Below the pieces are notes generated by a model. It made no database searches. It had not been told where the DNA came from and saw only the letters and a list, made by a program, of their open reading frames with translations. Both the position numbers and the translations under genes were made by a program. From Saccharomonospora viridis DSM 43017 (GTDB lineage: Bacteria; Actinomycetota; Actinomycetes; Mycobacteriales; Pseudonocardiaceae), in the NCBI RefSeq assembly GCF_000023865.1, contig NC_013159.1, positions 1,266,001-1,330,000 on the forward strand: 64,000 bases of DNA. Direction: 5' to 3'. Within the stretch, counting starts at the first letter, position 1, and every line of letters begins with the position of its first letter. This document shows, in pieces, positions 1 to 8,900 of the stretch.

Positions 1-49
1 GCACGAAGACGGATACGAGGACTGCGGTCAGACTCCGGCGGCTGCGCAT
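1..49 (-). CDS. 5' end of a divergent gene, secreted-protein-like N-terminus (partial)
   Basis: A minus-strand reading frame opens with ATG at 49-47 and runs off the window edge. An in-frame stop lies two codons upstream, so this ATG is the first possible start. The visible residues are MRSRRSLTAVLVSVFV: a positively charged start followed by a hydrophobic run, as in Sec or lipoprotein signal peptides. A GAGGA stretch abuts the ATG, which is poor spacing for a ribosome binding site. It is divergent from the sugar ABC operon. Function cannot be judged from 16 residues, and the open frame could be chance. Confidence 0.35.
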   Translation of the reverse strand, partial: MRSRRSLTAVLVSVFV

Positions 50-135
50 TCCTCAGTTCTAGTCGTTCCCCTCCGAGAGTGGATCTTCCGAAAGGGTGAT
101 TCACGATTCGACGTCCTGGGCGCGCCACCTGCTTC

Positions 136-191
136 CTTATGTGTTAAAAAGAAAAACTTTTGTTTGACATGCGCATAAGATCGACTATCGT
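136..191 (+). promoter_or_regulatory. Promoter of the sugar ABC operon, probably giving a leaderless mRNA
   Basis: A consensus -35 TTGACA (164-169) and a -10 TATCGT (186-191) are separated by 16 bases. The predicted start of transcription falls at about 198-200, on the ATG of the ATPase gene, and no Shine-Dalgarno sequence precedes that ATG, so the message is probably leaderless. An A-rich tract lies just upstream. An inverted repeat, CTTATG (136-141) and CATAAG (174-179), brackets the -35 element and would suit a sugar-responsive repressor. The repressor is an inference. Confidence 0.55.
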
Positions 192-199
192 GCGCAGCT

Positions 200-1717
200 A
201 TGGCTGTGACGCGCCTCACTGCACAGGAGCCGATCGTCCGGATGCGGGGGATCACCAAGCGGTTCCTGGGGAACACGGTCCTCCAGGGGGTGGACCTCGA
301 CCTGTACGCCGGTGAGGTGCACGCACTCGTGGGGGAGAACGGTGCGGGCAAGTCGACGTTGATGAGGATCCTGGCCGGAGTCCACACCGCCGACGAGGGG
401 CGCGTGGAACTCGACGGGCGTCCGGTGTCGTTCTCGGCGCCCAGGCAGGCGCAGGCCGCGGGTATCTCCATCGTGCATCAGGAGCTCAACCTGCTCGGTG
501 ATCGAACGGTGGCCGAGAACGTGTTCCTCGGCTCGGAGCCCGTGCGCTACGGCAGGGTCGACCGGCGACGCATGGAATCGGACACCGTGGCGTTGCTGGA
601 GGAACTCGGCGTCGTGGGAATCTCCCCACGAACCCTCGTGCGACGTTTGTCGGTCGCCCAGCGACAGGTCGTGGAGATCGCCAAGGCGCTGTCGAGCGAC
701 GTCCGGGTGCTGGCGATGGACGAGCCCACCGCCGCGTTGGCCGACAACGAGGTGGAACTGCTGTACAGGCTCGTGCGGCGGTTGTGTGATCACGGTATCG
801 CCGTGCTCTACGTCTCCCACCGCTTGGTGGAGGTGTTCGCGCTCAGTCACCGCATCACCGTGCTCAAGGACGGCATGCTGGTCATCTCCCGACCGAGCGG
901 GGGACTGACCGGCGACGAACTCGTCCGGCACATGGTGGGACGTTCGTTCGAGGCGTTGTTCCCGCCCCGGGCGAAGGATTCGGAGCTCGGTGCGACGCGG
1001 TTACGGCTGTCCGGATGCGGTAACGAGAAACTGCGCGACATCGATCTGGAAGTACGCGCGGGCGAGATCGTCGGGCTGGCGGGTTTACAGGGCGCGGGCC
1101 GCTCGGCCATCGCCCGCGCTGTGGGCGGCAGCGAACCGTTCACCGTCGGAACGGTCGAAGTGGACGGTGCGCCCGTGCGGTTGAGGTCGCCACGCGCGGC
1201 CGTGCGAGCCGGGATCGCGTACGTCACCGAGGACCGCAAGGGGGAGGGGTTGGCCCTGCGCCAGTCGGTGCGGGACAACGCCTTGCTGGTGCGTCGTGCC
1301 GCTTTCGGTGGCCGATCCCGGGGTTGGTCGAGAGGGATCTCGAAGCTGCTGGAAGCGATGACCGTGGTCGCGCGTTCACCGGATCAGGAGGTGCGGTTCC
1401 TGTCCGGTGGGAACCAGCAGAAGGTCGTGCTCGCCAAGTGGTTGGCGGTGGAGCCCAAGGTGCTCGTCGTCGACGAACCGACCCGGGGCGTCGACGTCGG
1501 TGCCAAGCAGGCGGTGTACGAGCTGTTGCGCGGGTTGGCCCGGTCCGGTGTGGCCATCGTGATGATCTCTTCCGAGTTACCCGAACTGATCGGCATGAGT
1601 GACCGCGTGTTGGTGCTGCACGACGGTCGGATCGCGGGTGAGCTCCCCGCGGGGCCGACGGAGGAAGCGGTGATGCGACTGGCCACCGGCCATGTGACCC
1701 CCAAGGAGGCCGCATGA
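200..1717 (+). CDS. Sugar ABC transporter ATP-binding protein (RbsA/MglA/XylG type)
   Basis: 505-residue tandem ATPase that energises sugar import. The first nucleotide-binding domain has the Walker A motif GENGAGKST at about residues 45-53, and a Walker B ending DEPTAAL near 175. The second has the degenerate P-loop GLQGAGRSA near 294, the signature LSGGNQQK near 400 and VVDEPTRGVDVG near 425. Two fused half-sites with one degenerate P-loop are typical of the carbohydrate CUT2 family. The start is the ATG directly after the promoter; no ribosome binding site is visible. It heads an operon with two permeases and a binding protein. The sugar cannot be assigned from sequence; the neighbouring epimerase and dehydrogenase suggest a ketose, pentose or rare hexose. 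Confidence 0.93.
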   Translation: MAVTRLTAQEPIVRMRGITKRFLGNTVLQGVDLDLYAGEVHALVGENGAGKSTLMRILAGVHTADEGRVELDGRPVSFSAPRQAQAAGISIVHQELNLLGDRTVAENVFLGSEPVRYGRVDRRRMESDTVALLEELGVVGISPRTLVRRLSVAQRQVVEIAKALSSDVRVLAMDEPTAALADNEVELLYRLVRRLCDHGIAVLYVSHRLVEVFALSHRITVLKDGMLVISRPSGGLTGDELVRHMVGRSFEALFPPRAKDSELGATRLRLSGCGNEKLRDIDLEVRAGEIVGLAGLQGAGRSAIARAVGGSEPFTVGTVEVDGAPVRLRSPRAAVRAGIAYVTEDRKGEGLALRQSVRDNALLVRRAAFGGRSRGWSRGISKLLEAMTVVARSPDQEVRFLSGGNQQKVVLAKWLAVEPKVLVVDEPTRGVDVGAKQAVYELLRGLARSGVAIVMISSELPELIGMSDRVLVLHDGRIAGELPAGPTEEAVMRLATGHVTPKEAA

Positions 1718-1826
1718 GTGAGGATTTCGGGTTGCTCATGGCGGCCGACCGGGTTGGGCCCCCGCTGTGGCAGGTTGGGATGCCGCGGCAGGGGAGGGTG
1801 TCCCGCACGGACACAGCGGAGGCCAC

Positions 1827-2822
1827 ATGAGCGGAGTCGTGGCGAACCCCTCCTCTGACCGTACTTTGTGGACTAACCGACTCGCGAACCCGGTGGTCGG
1901 GGTCTACGGGGCTCTGCTTCTCGTCGTGATCGTCGGGAGCGTGCTGGTGTCCCTCCGCGGCGGAGTGTTGCTCGACCAGGGTGGGATCTCGAACATCCTC
2001 GTCCGCAGCACGGCTCTCGGGTTGGTCGCCATAGGACAGACGATGGTGATCCTCGCTGGGAAGTTGGACCTGTCGGTGGCTTACCTGGTGGGGCTTTCGT
2101 CGTTGATCGCGGCGGAGACGATGGCCGGCGACCCGGCGATGATCGGGCCCGCGGTGGCGTTGACGATCGTGTGTGCGGCCGGGGTGGGTCTGGTCAACGG
2201 ACTGGTGGTCACGCGTCTCAAGGTGAACGCGTTCATCGCGACGTTGGGCACCGGGCTCGTCATTCGCGGCTACCTGGAGGACTCCTACGACGGTCCGGCG
2301 GGGAACGTGCCCACGGCGTTCCAGCATCTTGGCTACGACCGGATCGGGCCGGTCCCGGTGTCGACCGTGCTGATGCTCGGACTCGCGGTCCTGGCCTGGT
2401 GGTTCTTGACGCGGACACGTCCCGGCTACCACGTCTACGCAGTGGGGGGAGGCGAGGAGGTCGCCCGGTTCTCGGGCATCCGCACCGAACGGATCGTGGT
2501 GCTGGCGCACGTGTTGTGTTCGGTGGCCGCCGGACTGGCCGGGTTGTTCCTCGCCAGCAGGCTCGGGGCGGGAGCCCCGTGGGTGGGCACGGACGGGGGA
2601 TACGACCTGGAGTCCATCGCGGCGGTGGTGTTGGGTGGCACGATCCTCGCCGGAGGTCGGGGTGGTGTGGCCGGCACGATCGGCGGCGTCCTCATCCTCG
2701 CGACCCTCGACACGATCTTCGACGAGTTGGGTGTCGATTCGTTCTTCAAGGACGTGGTCCGTGGAGTCGTACTGATCGCGGCCGTCGCGTTGTACGCCCG
2801 GAGCAGGAGGGCCGGGCGATGA
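1827..2822 (+). CDS. Sugar ABC transporter permease 1 (RbsC-like)
   Basis: 331-residue membrane permease of the CUT2 carbohydrate ABC family. It has about eight to ten hydrophobic segments and the family-typical stretch GQTMVILAGKLDLSVAYLVG near residues 70-90, then AVVLGGTILAGGRGGVAGT in the C-terminal third. The start is taken at ATG 1827, which has GGAGG (1818-1822) four bases upstream; a longer frame from 1767 would add a hydrophilic non-conserved leader. Its stop overlaps the start of the second permease in an ATGA arrangement, so the two are translationally coupled and probably form a heterodimeric channel. About 110 bases separate it from the ATPase gene. Confidence 0.92.
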   Translation: MSGVVANPSSDRTLWTNRLANPVVGVYGALLLVVIVGSVLVSLRGGVLLDQGGISNILVRSTALGLVAIGQTMVILAGKLDLSVAYLVGLSSLIAAETMAGDPAMIGPAVALTIVCAAGVGLVNGLVVTRLKVNAFIATLGTGLVIRGYLEDSYDGPAGNVPTAFQHLGYDRIGPVPVSTVLMLGLAVLAWWFLTRTRPGYHVYAVGGGEEVARFSGIRTERIVVLAHVLCSVAAGLAGLFLASRLGAGAPWVGTDGGYDLESIAAVVLGGTILAGGRGGVAGTIGGVLILATLDTIFDELGVDSFFKDVVRGVVLIAAVALYARSRRAGR

Positions 2823-3817
2823 CCGAGACCGCCACGAGACGACCACGCCGGCCGCTGCTTCCGACACTCGGGGACGGCACCGGCCCCGTGCTGGCCGTAC
2901 TCGCGGTCGTGTTGGTGGCTTTGGCGTTCGTCGGCCCCGCCTACAGCGAACCGGCGGGGTATCTGGCCCTGCTCAAACGTGCGGCGCCGTTGATGATCCT
3001 CGCCCTCGGCCAGTACTTCGTCATCGTCAGCGGTGGATTCGATCTGTCGGTGGGTTCGTTGGTCACGGCGGAGGTCGTGATAGCGGCGCGGTTACTCGAC
3101 GGGGACGAGGCGGCGACGGCGTGGGTCATCCCGCTGTTGCTGGTCCTCGGGGCGCTGGTGGGGCTCGTCAACGGGCTGGTCACCACACGGCTGTTGGTGC
3201 CGTCGTTCATCGTCACGCTCGGCATGTTGCTCGTGCTCGACGGCGCGGTGTTCCTGTGGACCGGCGGTGCGCCCCAGGGAGCGTTGTCGGAGGCGTTCCG
3301 TGTCGTGGGCCGGGAGGGCTTCGAGATGCCGCTGCTCGGCCAGGTGCCGTGGTCGGTGCTGTTGCTCGCCGTGCTCGTGGTCGCAGCCGTGGTGTTCCTG
3401 CGTGGGGGCACGGGTCGGCTGCTCGTGGCGGTGGGCGACAACGAGACCGCGGTGCGCCTCGGCGGTGGCGGGGTCGAAGGTCTACGCACGCTCGCGTTCG
3501 TGCTGTCGGGGATCTCGGCCGCGATCGCCGCGATCCTGCTCGGCGGGTTCGCCGGAGTGTCCGCACAGGTCGGCGACGGATTGGAGTTCCAGGTCATCAC
3601 GGCCGTCGTCCTGGGCGGGGTGGTGCTCGGCGGGGGTCGGGGCTCCGTCGTCGCAGCGGTGGCGGGCGCGCTCACGCTGGAGGCTTTGTTCTCACTGCTC
3701 AATCTGCTCGGTGTCTCCGGAGGACTGGAGTCCGCCGTGCAGGGGGTCATCATCATCGCCGCCGTGGCGTACGCGGCGGTGGGACGGTCGAAGTTCCGGA
3801 CAAGGAGAACCGCATGA
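2819..3817 (+). CDS. Sugar ABC transporter permease 2 (RbsC-like)
   Basis: 332-residue permease paralogous to the preceding one. It has the signature GQYFVIVSGGFDLSVGSLVT near residues 60-80 and VVLGGVVLGGGRGSV near the C-terminus. The start ATG overlaps the stop of permease 1 (ATGA at 2819-2822), and its own stop overlaps the start of the binding protein in the same way. The N-terminal 20 residues are basic and cytoplasmic, before the first membrane helix. CUT2 transporters often use a single homodimeric permease; two distinct genes are seen in a subset. Confidence 0.92.
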   Translation: MTETATRRPRRPLLPTLGDGTGPVLAVLAVVLVALAFVGPAYSEPAGYLALLKRAAPLMILALGQYFVIVSGGFDLSVGSLVTAEVVIAARLLDGDEAATAWVIPLLLVLGALVGLVNGLVTTRLLVPSFIVTLGMLLVLDGAVFLWTGGAPQGALSEAFRVVGREGFEMPLLGQVPWSVLLLAVLVVAAVVFLRGGTGRLLVAVGDNETAVRLGGGGVEGLRTLAFVLSGISAAIAAILLGGFAGVSAQVGDGLEFQVITAVVLGGVVLGGGRGSVVAAVAGALTLEALFSLLNLLGVSGGLESAVQGVIIIAAVAYAAVGRSKFRTRRTA

Positions 3818-4989
3818 GGAAATCGTGGTTGACCGTCGTCGCCGCGGTGGGGGCGTTGACGCTGGCGAGCTGCACCAGTGATCTACCCGCCGAGAGCGGT
3901 TCGTCGGGGGACGCGCGGCAGCAACCCTCCGAGCAGAACGAATTCTTCGATCAAACCGAGTACGAACGGCAACTCGCGCTCCGTACGGCCACCCCCGAGG
4001 GGCCGGACGACAAACCGTGGGAGCAGGCGCTCGAACCGGACCTGGTCGACACCTCCTCCTACGCCAAGTCCGGGCCGTACCACCTGTGCTTCTCCAACGC
4101 CTCGGTGGACAACCCGTGGCGACAGGTCGGCTGGAAGACCATGCAGGCCGAGGTGGAGTTGCACGATGAGATCGCCGAGTTCACCGTTCTCGACGCCGAG
4201 GCCAAGGACGACAAGCAGATCAGTGACATCGCGTCGTTGCTGTCCCGGGGTTGTGACGCGCTGATCGTCTCGCCGAACACCACGGCGACGTTGACGCCCG
4301 CCGTGGAGCAGGCGTGTGACAGCGGGATCCCGGTGATCGTCTTCGACCGTGGTGTCAACACCGACTGTCCCGTGACGTTCATTCACCCCATCGGGGGGTA
4401 TGCCTTCGGAGCCACGGCCGCGGAATTCCTCGCCGACGAAGTCGGGGAGGGGGGAACGGTGCTGGCCCTGCGGGTGCTCCCCGGAGTCGACGTGCTGGAG
4501 CACCGTTGGGCCGCGGCCGAACGCATCTTCGCCGAACGCGGCGTCGAGGTGGTGGGGGTCGAGTTCACCGAGAACGACACCGCGGGTGCCAAGAGCATCG
4601 TCAGTGACTACCTCCAGCGCGAAGGCCGGATCGACGGCATCTGGATGGACGACGGCACGGCCGCCGTGGCCGTGCTGGAGGCGTTCGAGGATCAAGGCAT
4701 GGAACCGCCCGCCATCTCGGGCGAGGACCAGCAGCAGTTCTTGGAGAAGTGGAGCAAGGAGAACCTGACCGCGCAGGCACCGTCCTATCCGACCTACCAG
4801 TGGCGTACACCCGTGATCGCCGCGTTGCGGGTCCTGTCGGGTGAACAAGTACCACACGAATGGATCCTGCCCCAGCCGGTGGTGACGGCAGAGAATCTCG
4901 ACCAGTACCTCGTCGAAGGCATGCCGCCGTTGCACTACGCGCTGTGCGGCTGCCAGGACATGCCCGACTACCCCCAACGCTGGCAATGA
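3814..4989 (+). CDS. Sugar ABC transporter substrate-binding lipoprotein
   Basis: 391-residue periplasmic-binding-protein-like (type 1, RbsB/ALS-type) lipoprotein. The signal peptide ends in the lipobox L-A-S-C with cysteine at residue 20, so it should be tethered to the outer face of the membrane. An acidic linker follows, then a core with features typical of sugar-binding proteins (a region reading SNASVDNPWRQVGWKTMQAE, and later DAEAKDDKQISDI). Two cysteines near the C-terminus (CGCQD) may form a disulfide. The ATG overlaps the upstream permease stop, with AAGGAG 6 bases before it. It supplies the sugar to the two permeases and the ATPase. Confidence 0.92.
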   Translation: MRKSWLTVVAAVGALTLASCTSDLPAESGSSGDARQQPSEQNEFFDQTEYERQLALRTATPEGPDDKPWEQALEPDLVDTSSYAKSGPYHLCFSNASVDNPWRQVGWKTMQAEVELHDEIAEFTVLDAEAKDDKQISDIASLLSRGCDALIVSPNTTATLTPAVEQACDSGIPVIVFDRGVNTDCPVTFIHPIGGYAFGATAAEFLADEVGEGGTVLALRVLPGVDVLEHRWAAAERIFAERGVEVVGVEFTENDTAGAKSIVSDYLQREGRIDGIWMDDGTAAVAVLEAFEDQGMEPPAISGEDQQQFLEKWSKENLTAQAPSYPTYQWRTPVIAALRVLSGEQVPHEWILPQPVVTAENLDQYLVEGMPPLHYALCGCQDMPDYPQRWQ

Positions 4990-5013
4990 CGGAGCCGACA
5001 GGAGTATCGCCAA

Positions 5014-5880
5014 ATGTCCACTGTGCATCAGGTCGGTGTGAACACGTGGGTCTGGACATCACCGCTGGATGACGCCTGGCTGCGGAAGCTGGTGCCGATC
5101 ATCGCGGCCCGGGGTTTCGACGTCGTCGAACTCCCGGTGGAGAACCCGGGGGACTGGGACCCCCGTGAGGCGAAGCGGCTGCTGGTCGAACACGATCTCG
5201 GGGCGTCGGTGGTGTTGGTCATGCCGCCGGGGCGGGAATTGGTGGACACCGATGCCGCCACGGTCAGCGCCACCCAGGACTACCTACGGCATTGCCTGGA
5301 CATCGCGGCGGAACTCGGTTCCCCCACGTTGTGCGGTCCGGCCTACGCCTCCGTGGGGCGGACGTGGCGGATGACGGAACGGCAGCGAGCCGCGTGCGTC
5401 CGTGAATGGCGGGATCACATCACCCCGGTGCTGGAACACGCCCGGGACGTCGGCGTGACACTCGGGGTCGAACCGCTCAACCGGTACGAGACCAGCCTGT
5501 TCAACACCGTCGAACAGACTCTGCGGGCCCTGGACGGACTGCCTTCCTGCGGTGTCGCGCTCGACCTCTACCACCAGAACATCGAGGAGCGCGACATCGC
5601 CGCGGCGATCCGCGCGGCCCGCAGCCGCGTCGCGCACGTGCAGGTGTGCGCCAACGACCGGGGCACACCCGGTCGTGACCACTTCGACTGGCCCGAATTG
5701 CTGTCCGCGATCGCCGATGCCGGTTACACCGGTCCGTTGTGCATCGAGTCGTTCACCGCGCACAACAGCAGCATCGCCACGGCGGCCTCGATCTGGCGTC
5801 CGCTGGCCACGAGTCAGGACGCACTCGCGGTCGACGGACTGGCCTTCCTGAAGGAGGTGATGGCGGAGGTTCATTACTGA
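5014..5880 (+). CDS. Sugar phosphate isomerase/epimerase family (D-tagatose 3-epimerase-like)
   Basis: 288-residue TIM-barrel enzyme of the xylose isomerase-like (AP endonuclease 2) superfamily. Residues resembling the metal and substrate site of ketose 3-epimerases are visible: GVEPLNRYETS with glutamate near 152, ALDLYHQN with aspartate near 184, HVQVCANDRGTPG near 210 and CIESF with glutamate near 244. The probable reaction is C3 epimerisation of a ketose or a related keto-sugar in the cytoplasm. AGGAG precedes the ATG by 9 bases, and only 24 bases separate it from the binding-protein gene, so it belongs to the transport operon. The exact sugar is unknown. Hydroxypyruvate isomerase or 3-keto-sugar enzymes of the same fold are alternatives. 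Confidence 0.85.
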   Translation: MSTVHQVGVNTWVWTSPLDDAWLRKLVPIIAARGFDVVELPVENPGDWDPREAKRLLVEHDLGASVVLVMPPGRELVDTDAATVSATQDYLRHCLDIAAELGSPTLCGPAYASVGRTWRMTERQRAACVREWRDHITPVLEHARDVGVTLGVEPLNRYETSLFNTVEQTLRALDGLPSCGVALDLYHQNIEERDIAAAIRAARSRVAHVQVCANDRGTPGRDHFDWPELLSAIADAGYTGPLCIESFTAHNSSIATAASIWRPLATSQDALAVDGLAFLKEVMAEVHY

Positions 5881-5954
5881 CCGTTTCGACCCAGATCGTC
5901 GACGGCGCCGGCACGCCGTGATCACTCATCGCCCTCGACACACGTGAGGATTCC

Positions 5955-8900
5955 ATGAGTAGACGCAAGAGACTGTTGTCGCGCCTCGGCGCCATCGCGT
6001 TGGGCGGATTACTCACCGCCGGAACGGTTCCGGCGATCGCGCAGGCACAGGAAGCCGAGTTCCACGCACTGCTGTTCACCAAGACCGAAGGATACCGGCA
6101 CGATTCGATCCCGGCCGGGATCGAGATGTTCGAGAACCTGGCCGCCGAGAACAACTTCACGTTCGACCACACCGAGGACTCCAGCGTCTTCAACGACGAC
6201 GACCTCGCCGCCTACGACGTCGTCATCATGTTCCAGACCTCCGGGATGGTCTGGGAGAACGACGCGCAACGCGAGGCGATACAGAACTACGTGGAAAACG
6301 GTGGTGGTATCGCCGCGATCCACAACGCCACCGACATGGGAATCGAGAACGAGTTCCCGTGGTGGGACGAGCTCGTGAACGCGGGTGCGCACATGCCGTC
6401 GCACTCGCCGGGCGTCCTGGAGGGCACGGCGAAGGTCACCGACCGCCACCACCCGTCCACGGAAGGACTTCCGGCACGGTGGGAACGTGCCGAGGAGTGG
6501 TACAACTTCGACCGGAGCATGCGCGGCAAGGTGCACGTGCTCGTGTCGGTCGACGAGTCCACCTACGACCCCGGTCCTGACGCGATGGGAGCCGACCACC
6601 CCATCTCCTGGTGTCGCGACGTCGGCCTGTCCCGCGTGTGGGCCACCGCCATGGGACACGACTCCGCCGCCTACAGCGAGGAGGCGTTCGTCCAGCACAT
6701 CCTCGGCGGGGTGCGTACGGCGGCCAGGGTGGTCGAGGCGGATTGTTCGGCCACAGTGGACGCCGCGTTCGAGAAGGTCGCGCTCGATGTCAACACCCAG
6801 GCGCCGACGGCCATGGACGTCGCCCCGGACGGCCGGGTGTTCTACACGGAGATCCTCGGTCGGGTGATGGTGTACCACCCGGAGACGGAGAGCACGTTCA
6901 CGGCGCTGGAGATCCCGGTCTACTCCGGTGGTGAGGACGGCCTGGTCGGGTTGGTCCTCGACCCGGATTTCTCCGACAACGGGTGGATCTACCTGTACTA
7001 CTCCCCACCCGGGGACGAGGAGATCAACCGCGTGTCCCGGTTCACCGTCGAAGGCGACACGATCTCGCTCGACAGCGAGGTGCAGATCATCGACATCCCC
7101 GCGTCGCGTCGCTCGGAGCCCGGCCACACGGGTGGATACCTCACGTTCGGCCCGGAGGGTGATCTGTACATCGGCGTCGGTGACGACACCAACCCGTTCG
7201 AGTCGAACGGTTACACCCCGATCGACGAGCGGGAAGGCCGGGACCTGTTCGACGCGCAGAAGACGTCGGCCAACACCAACGATCTGCGCGGCAAGATCCT
7301 GCGCATCACCCCGCAGGCCGAGGGCGGGTACACGATCCCCGAGGGCAACATGTTCGCCCCGGGGGCGGAGAACACGCGGCCCGAGATCTATGCGATGGGC
7401 TTCCGCAACCCGTACCGGTTCACCGTCGACGTCGACGGAACCCTCTATCTGGCCGACTACGGTCCCGACGCCGGTGAGGCCGACCCCGAGCGCGGCCCCG
7501 ACGGCAAGGTCGAATGGAACATCGTCCGGAAGCCGGGCTTCTACGGTTGGCCGTACTGTATCGGCAACAACATCCCGTACAACGACTACGACTTCGCCAC
7601 GGGCACCTCGGGGGAGAAGTTCGACTGCGAGAACCCCGTCAACGACTCGCCGAACAACACGGGGTTGACCGAGTTGCCGCCCGCCCAGCCCGCCGACGTC
7701 TGGTACGGCTACGGCGAGTCGGAGGAATTCCCGATCCTGGGGACCGGTGGTTCCGCCCCCATGGGCGGTCCGGTGTACCGATACGACCCCGAACTCGAAT
7801 CGGAGATCAAATTCCCCGAGTACTACGACGGCAAGGCGTTCTTCTACGAGTGGGCGCGAAACCGCATCTACACCATCACGTTCGACGAGCAGGGCGAGGT
7901 ACTCAACCTCGATCCCTGGTTGGTCAGTGAGCAGACGATGGCCCCGATGGACATGCGGTTCGGTCCCGACGGTGCCATGTACCTGCTGGAGTGGGGTGGA
8001 GGTTACGGCCGGGACAACCCGGACTCGGGGCTCTACCGCATCGAGTACAACCAGGGCAACCGCAGGCCGATCGTCGAGGTGGGCGCCACCGTGACGTCAG
8101 GTCAGGCGCCACTGGAGGTGTCGTTCACCAGCGAGGGTTCCCACGACCCCGAGGGCACGGACGTCACGTACTCGTGGGACTTCGGGGACGGTGCAACGTC
8201 CACCGAGGCGAATCCGACGTACACGTTCACCGAGCACGGTCAGTACAACGTGCAGCTCACGGTGACCGATGCGACGGGTAAGACCGGCGTGGGCAACGTC
8301 ACCGTGACGGTGGGCAACACCGCTCCCACGGTGTCCGTGGCAGCGCCCGTCAACGGCGGATTCTTCGACTTCGGCGACCACGTGGCGTTCGAGGTCGACG
8401 TCACCGATCCCGAGGACGGGGAGATCGACTGCGGCGAGGTGGTCGTGCAACCCGCGCTCGGTCACGACGCGCACGCGCATCCCATGGACCCGATCAACGC
8501 CTGCGAAGGGGTTATCGAGACCATTGTGGACGATGGTCATGCGGGAGCGAACATCTTCTACTCGATCGACGCCAGCTACACCGACCACGGCGGTATCGAC
8601 GCGCCACGGTTGATCGGTCGGGACACCGTGATCCTCCAGCCCAAGCACAAGCAGGCCGAGTACTTCACGTCCTCGGAAGGCATCCGCATCGTGCACGCGG
8701 AGGGTGCGGAGAACGGCAAGCGCATCGGTGACATCGACGACGGCGACTGGATCGCCTTCACCCCGGTGAACTTCGCGGGTATCGACGAGGTGTCGTTACG
8801 CGTGTCGGCTCCCGAGGGTGCCGGTGGCTCGGTGGAGCTGCGGGCCGGTGCTGTGGACGGTCAGGTGGTGGCCACCGTGGAGGTCCCGTCCACGGGTGGG

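Noticed and set aside
1224-2867. Long minus-strand open frame (547 codons) opposite the sugar ABC genes
   Set aside because: Arginine/histidine-rich shadow of high-GC coding DNA; the plus-strand genes are clear transporters.
3121-4989. 622-codon plus frame beginning inside permease 2
   Set aside because: Only the part from 3814 is a real protein (binding lipoprotein); the rest is out-of-frame permease sequence.
5881-5954. A separate gene or promoter between the epimerase and the ThuA fusion
   Set aside because: Only 74 bases with no hairpin or consensus promoter; the two probably share a transcript.
6009-7127. Minus-strand frame of 372 codons within the ThuA fusion gene
   Set aside because: Shadow of the strongly supported plus-strand gene; no start signal or family features.
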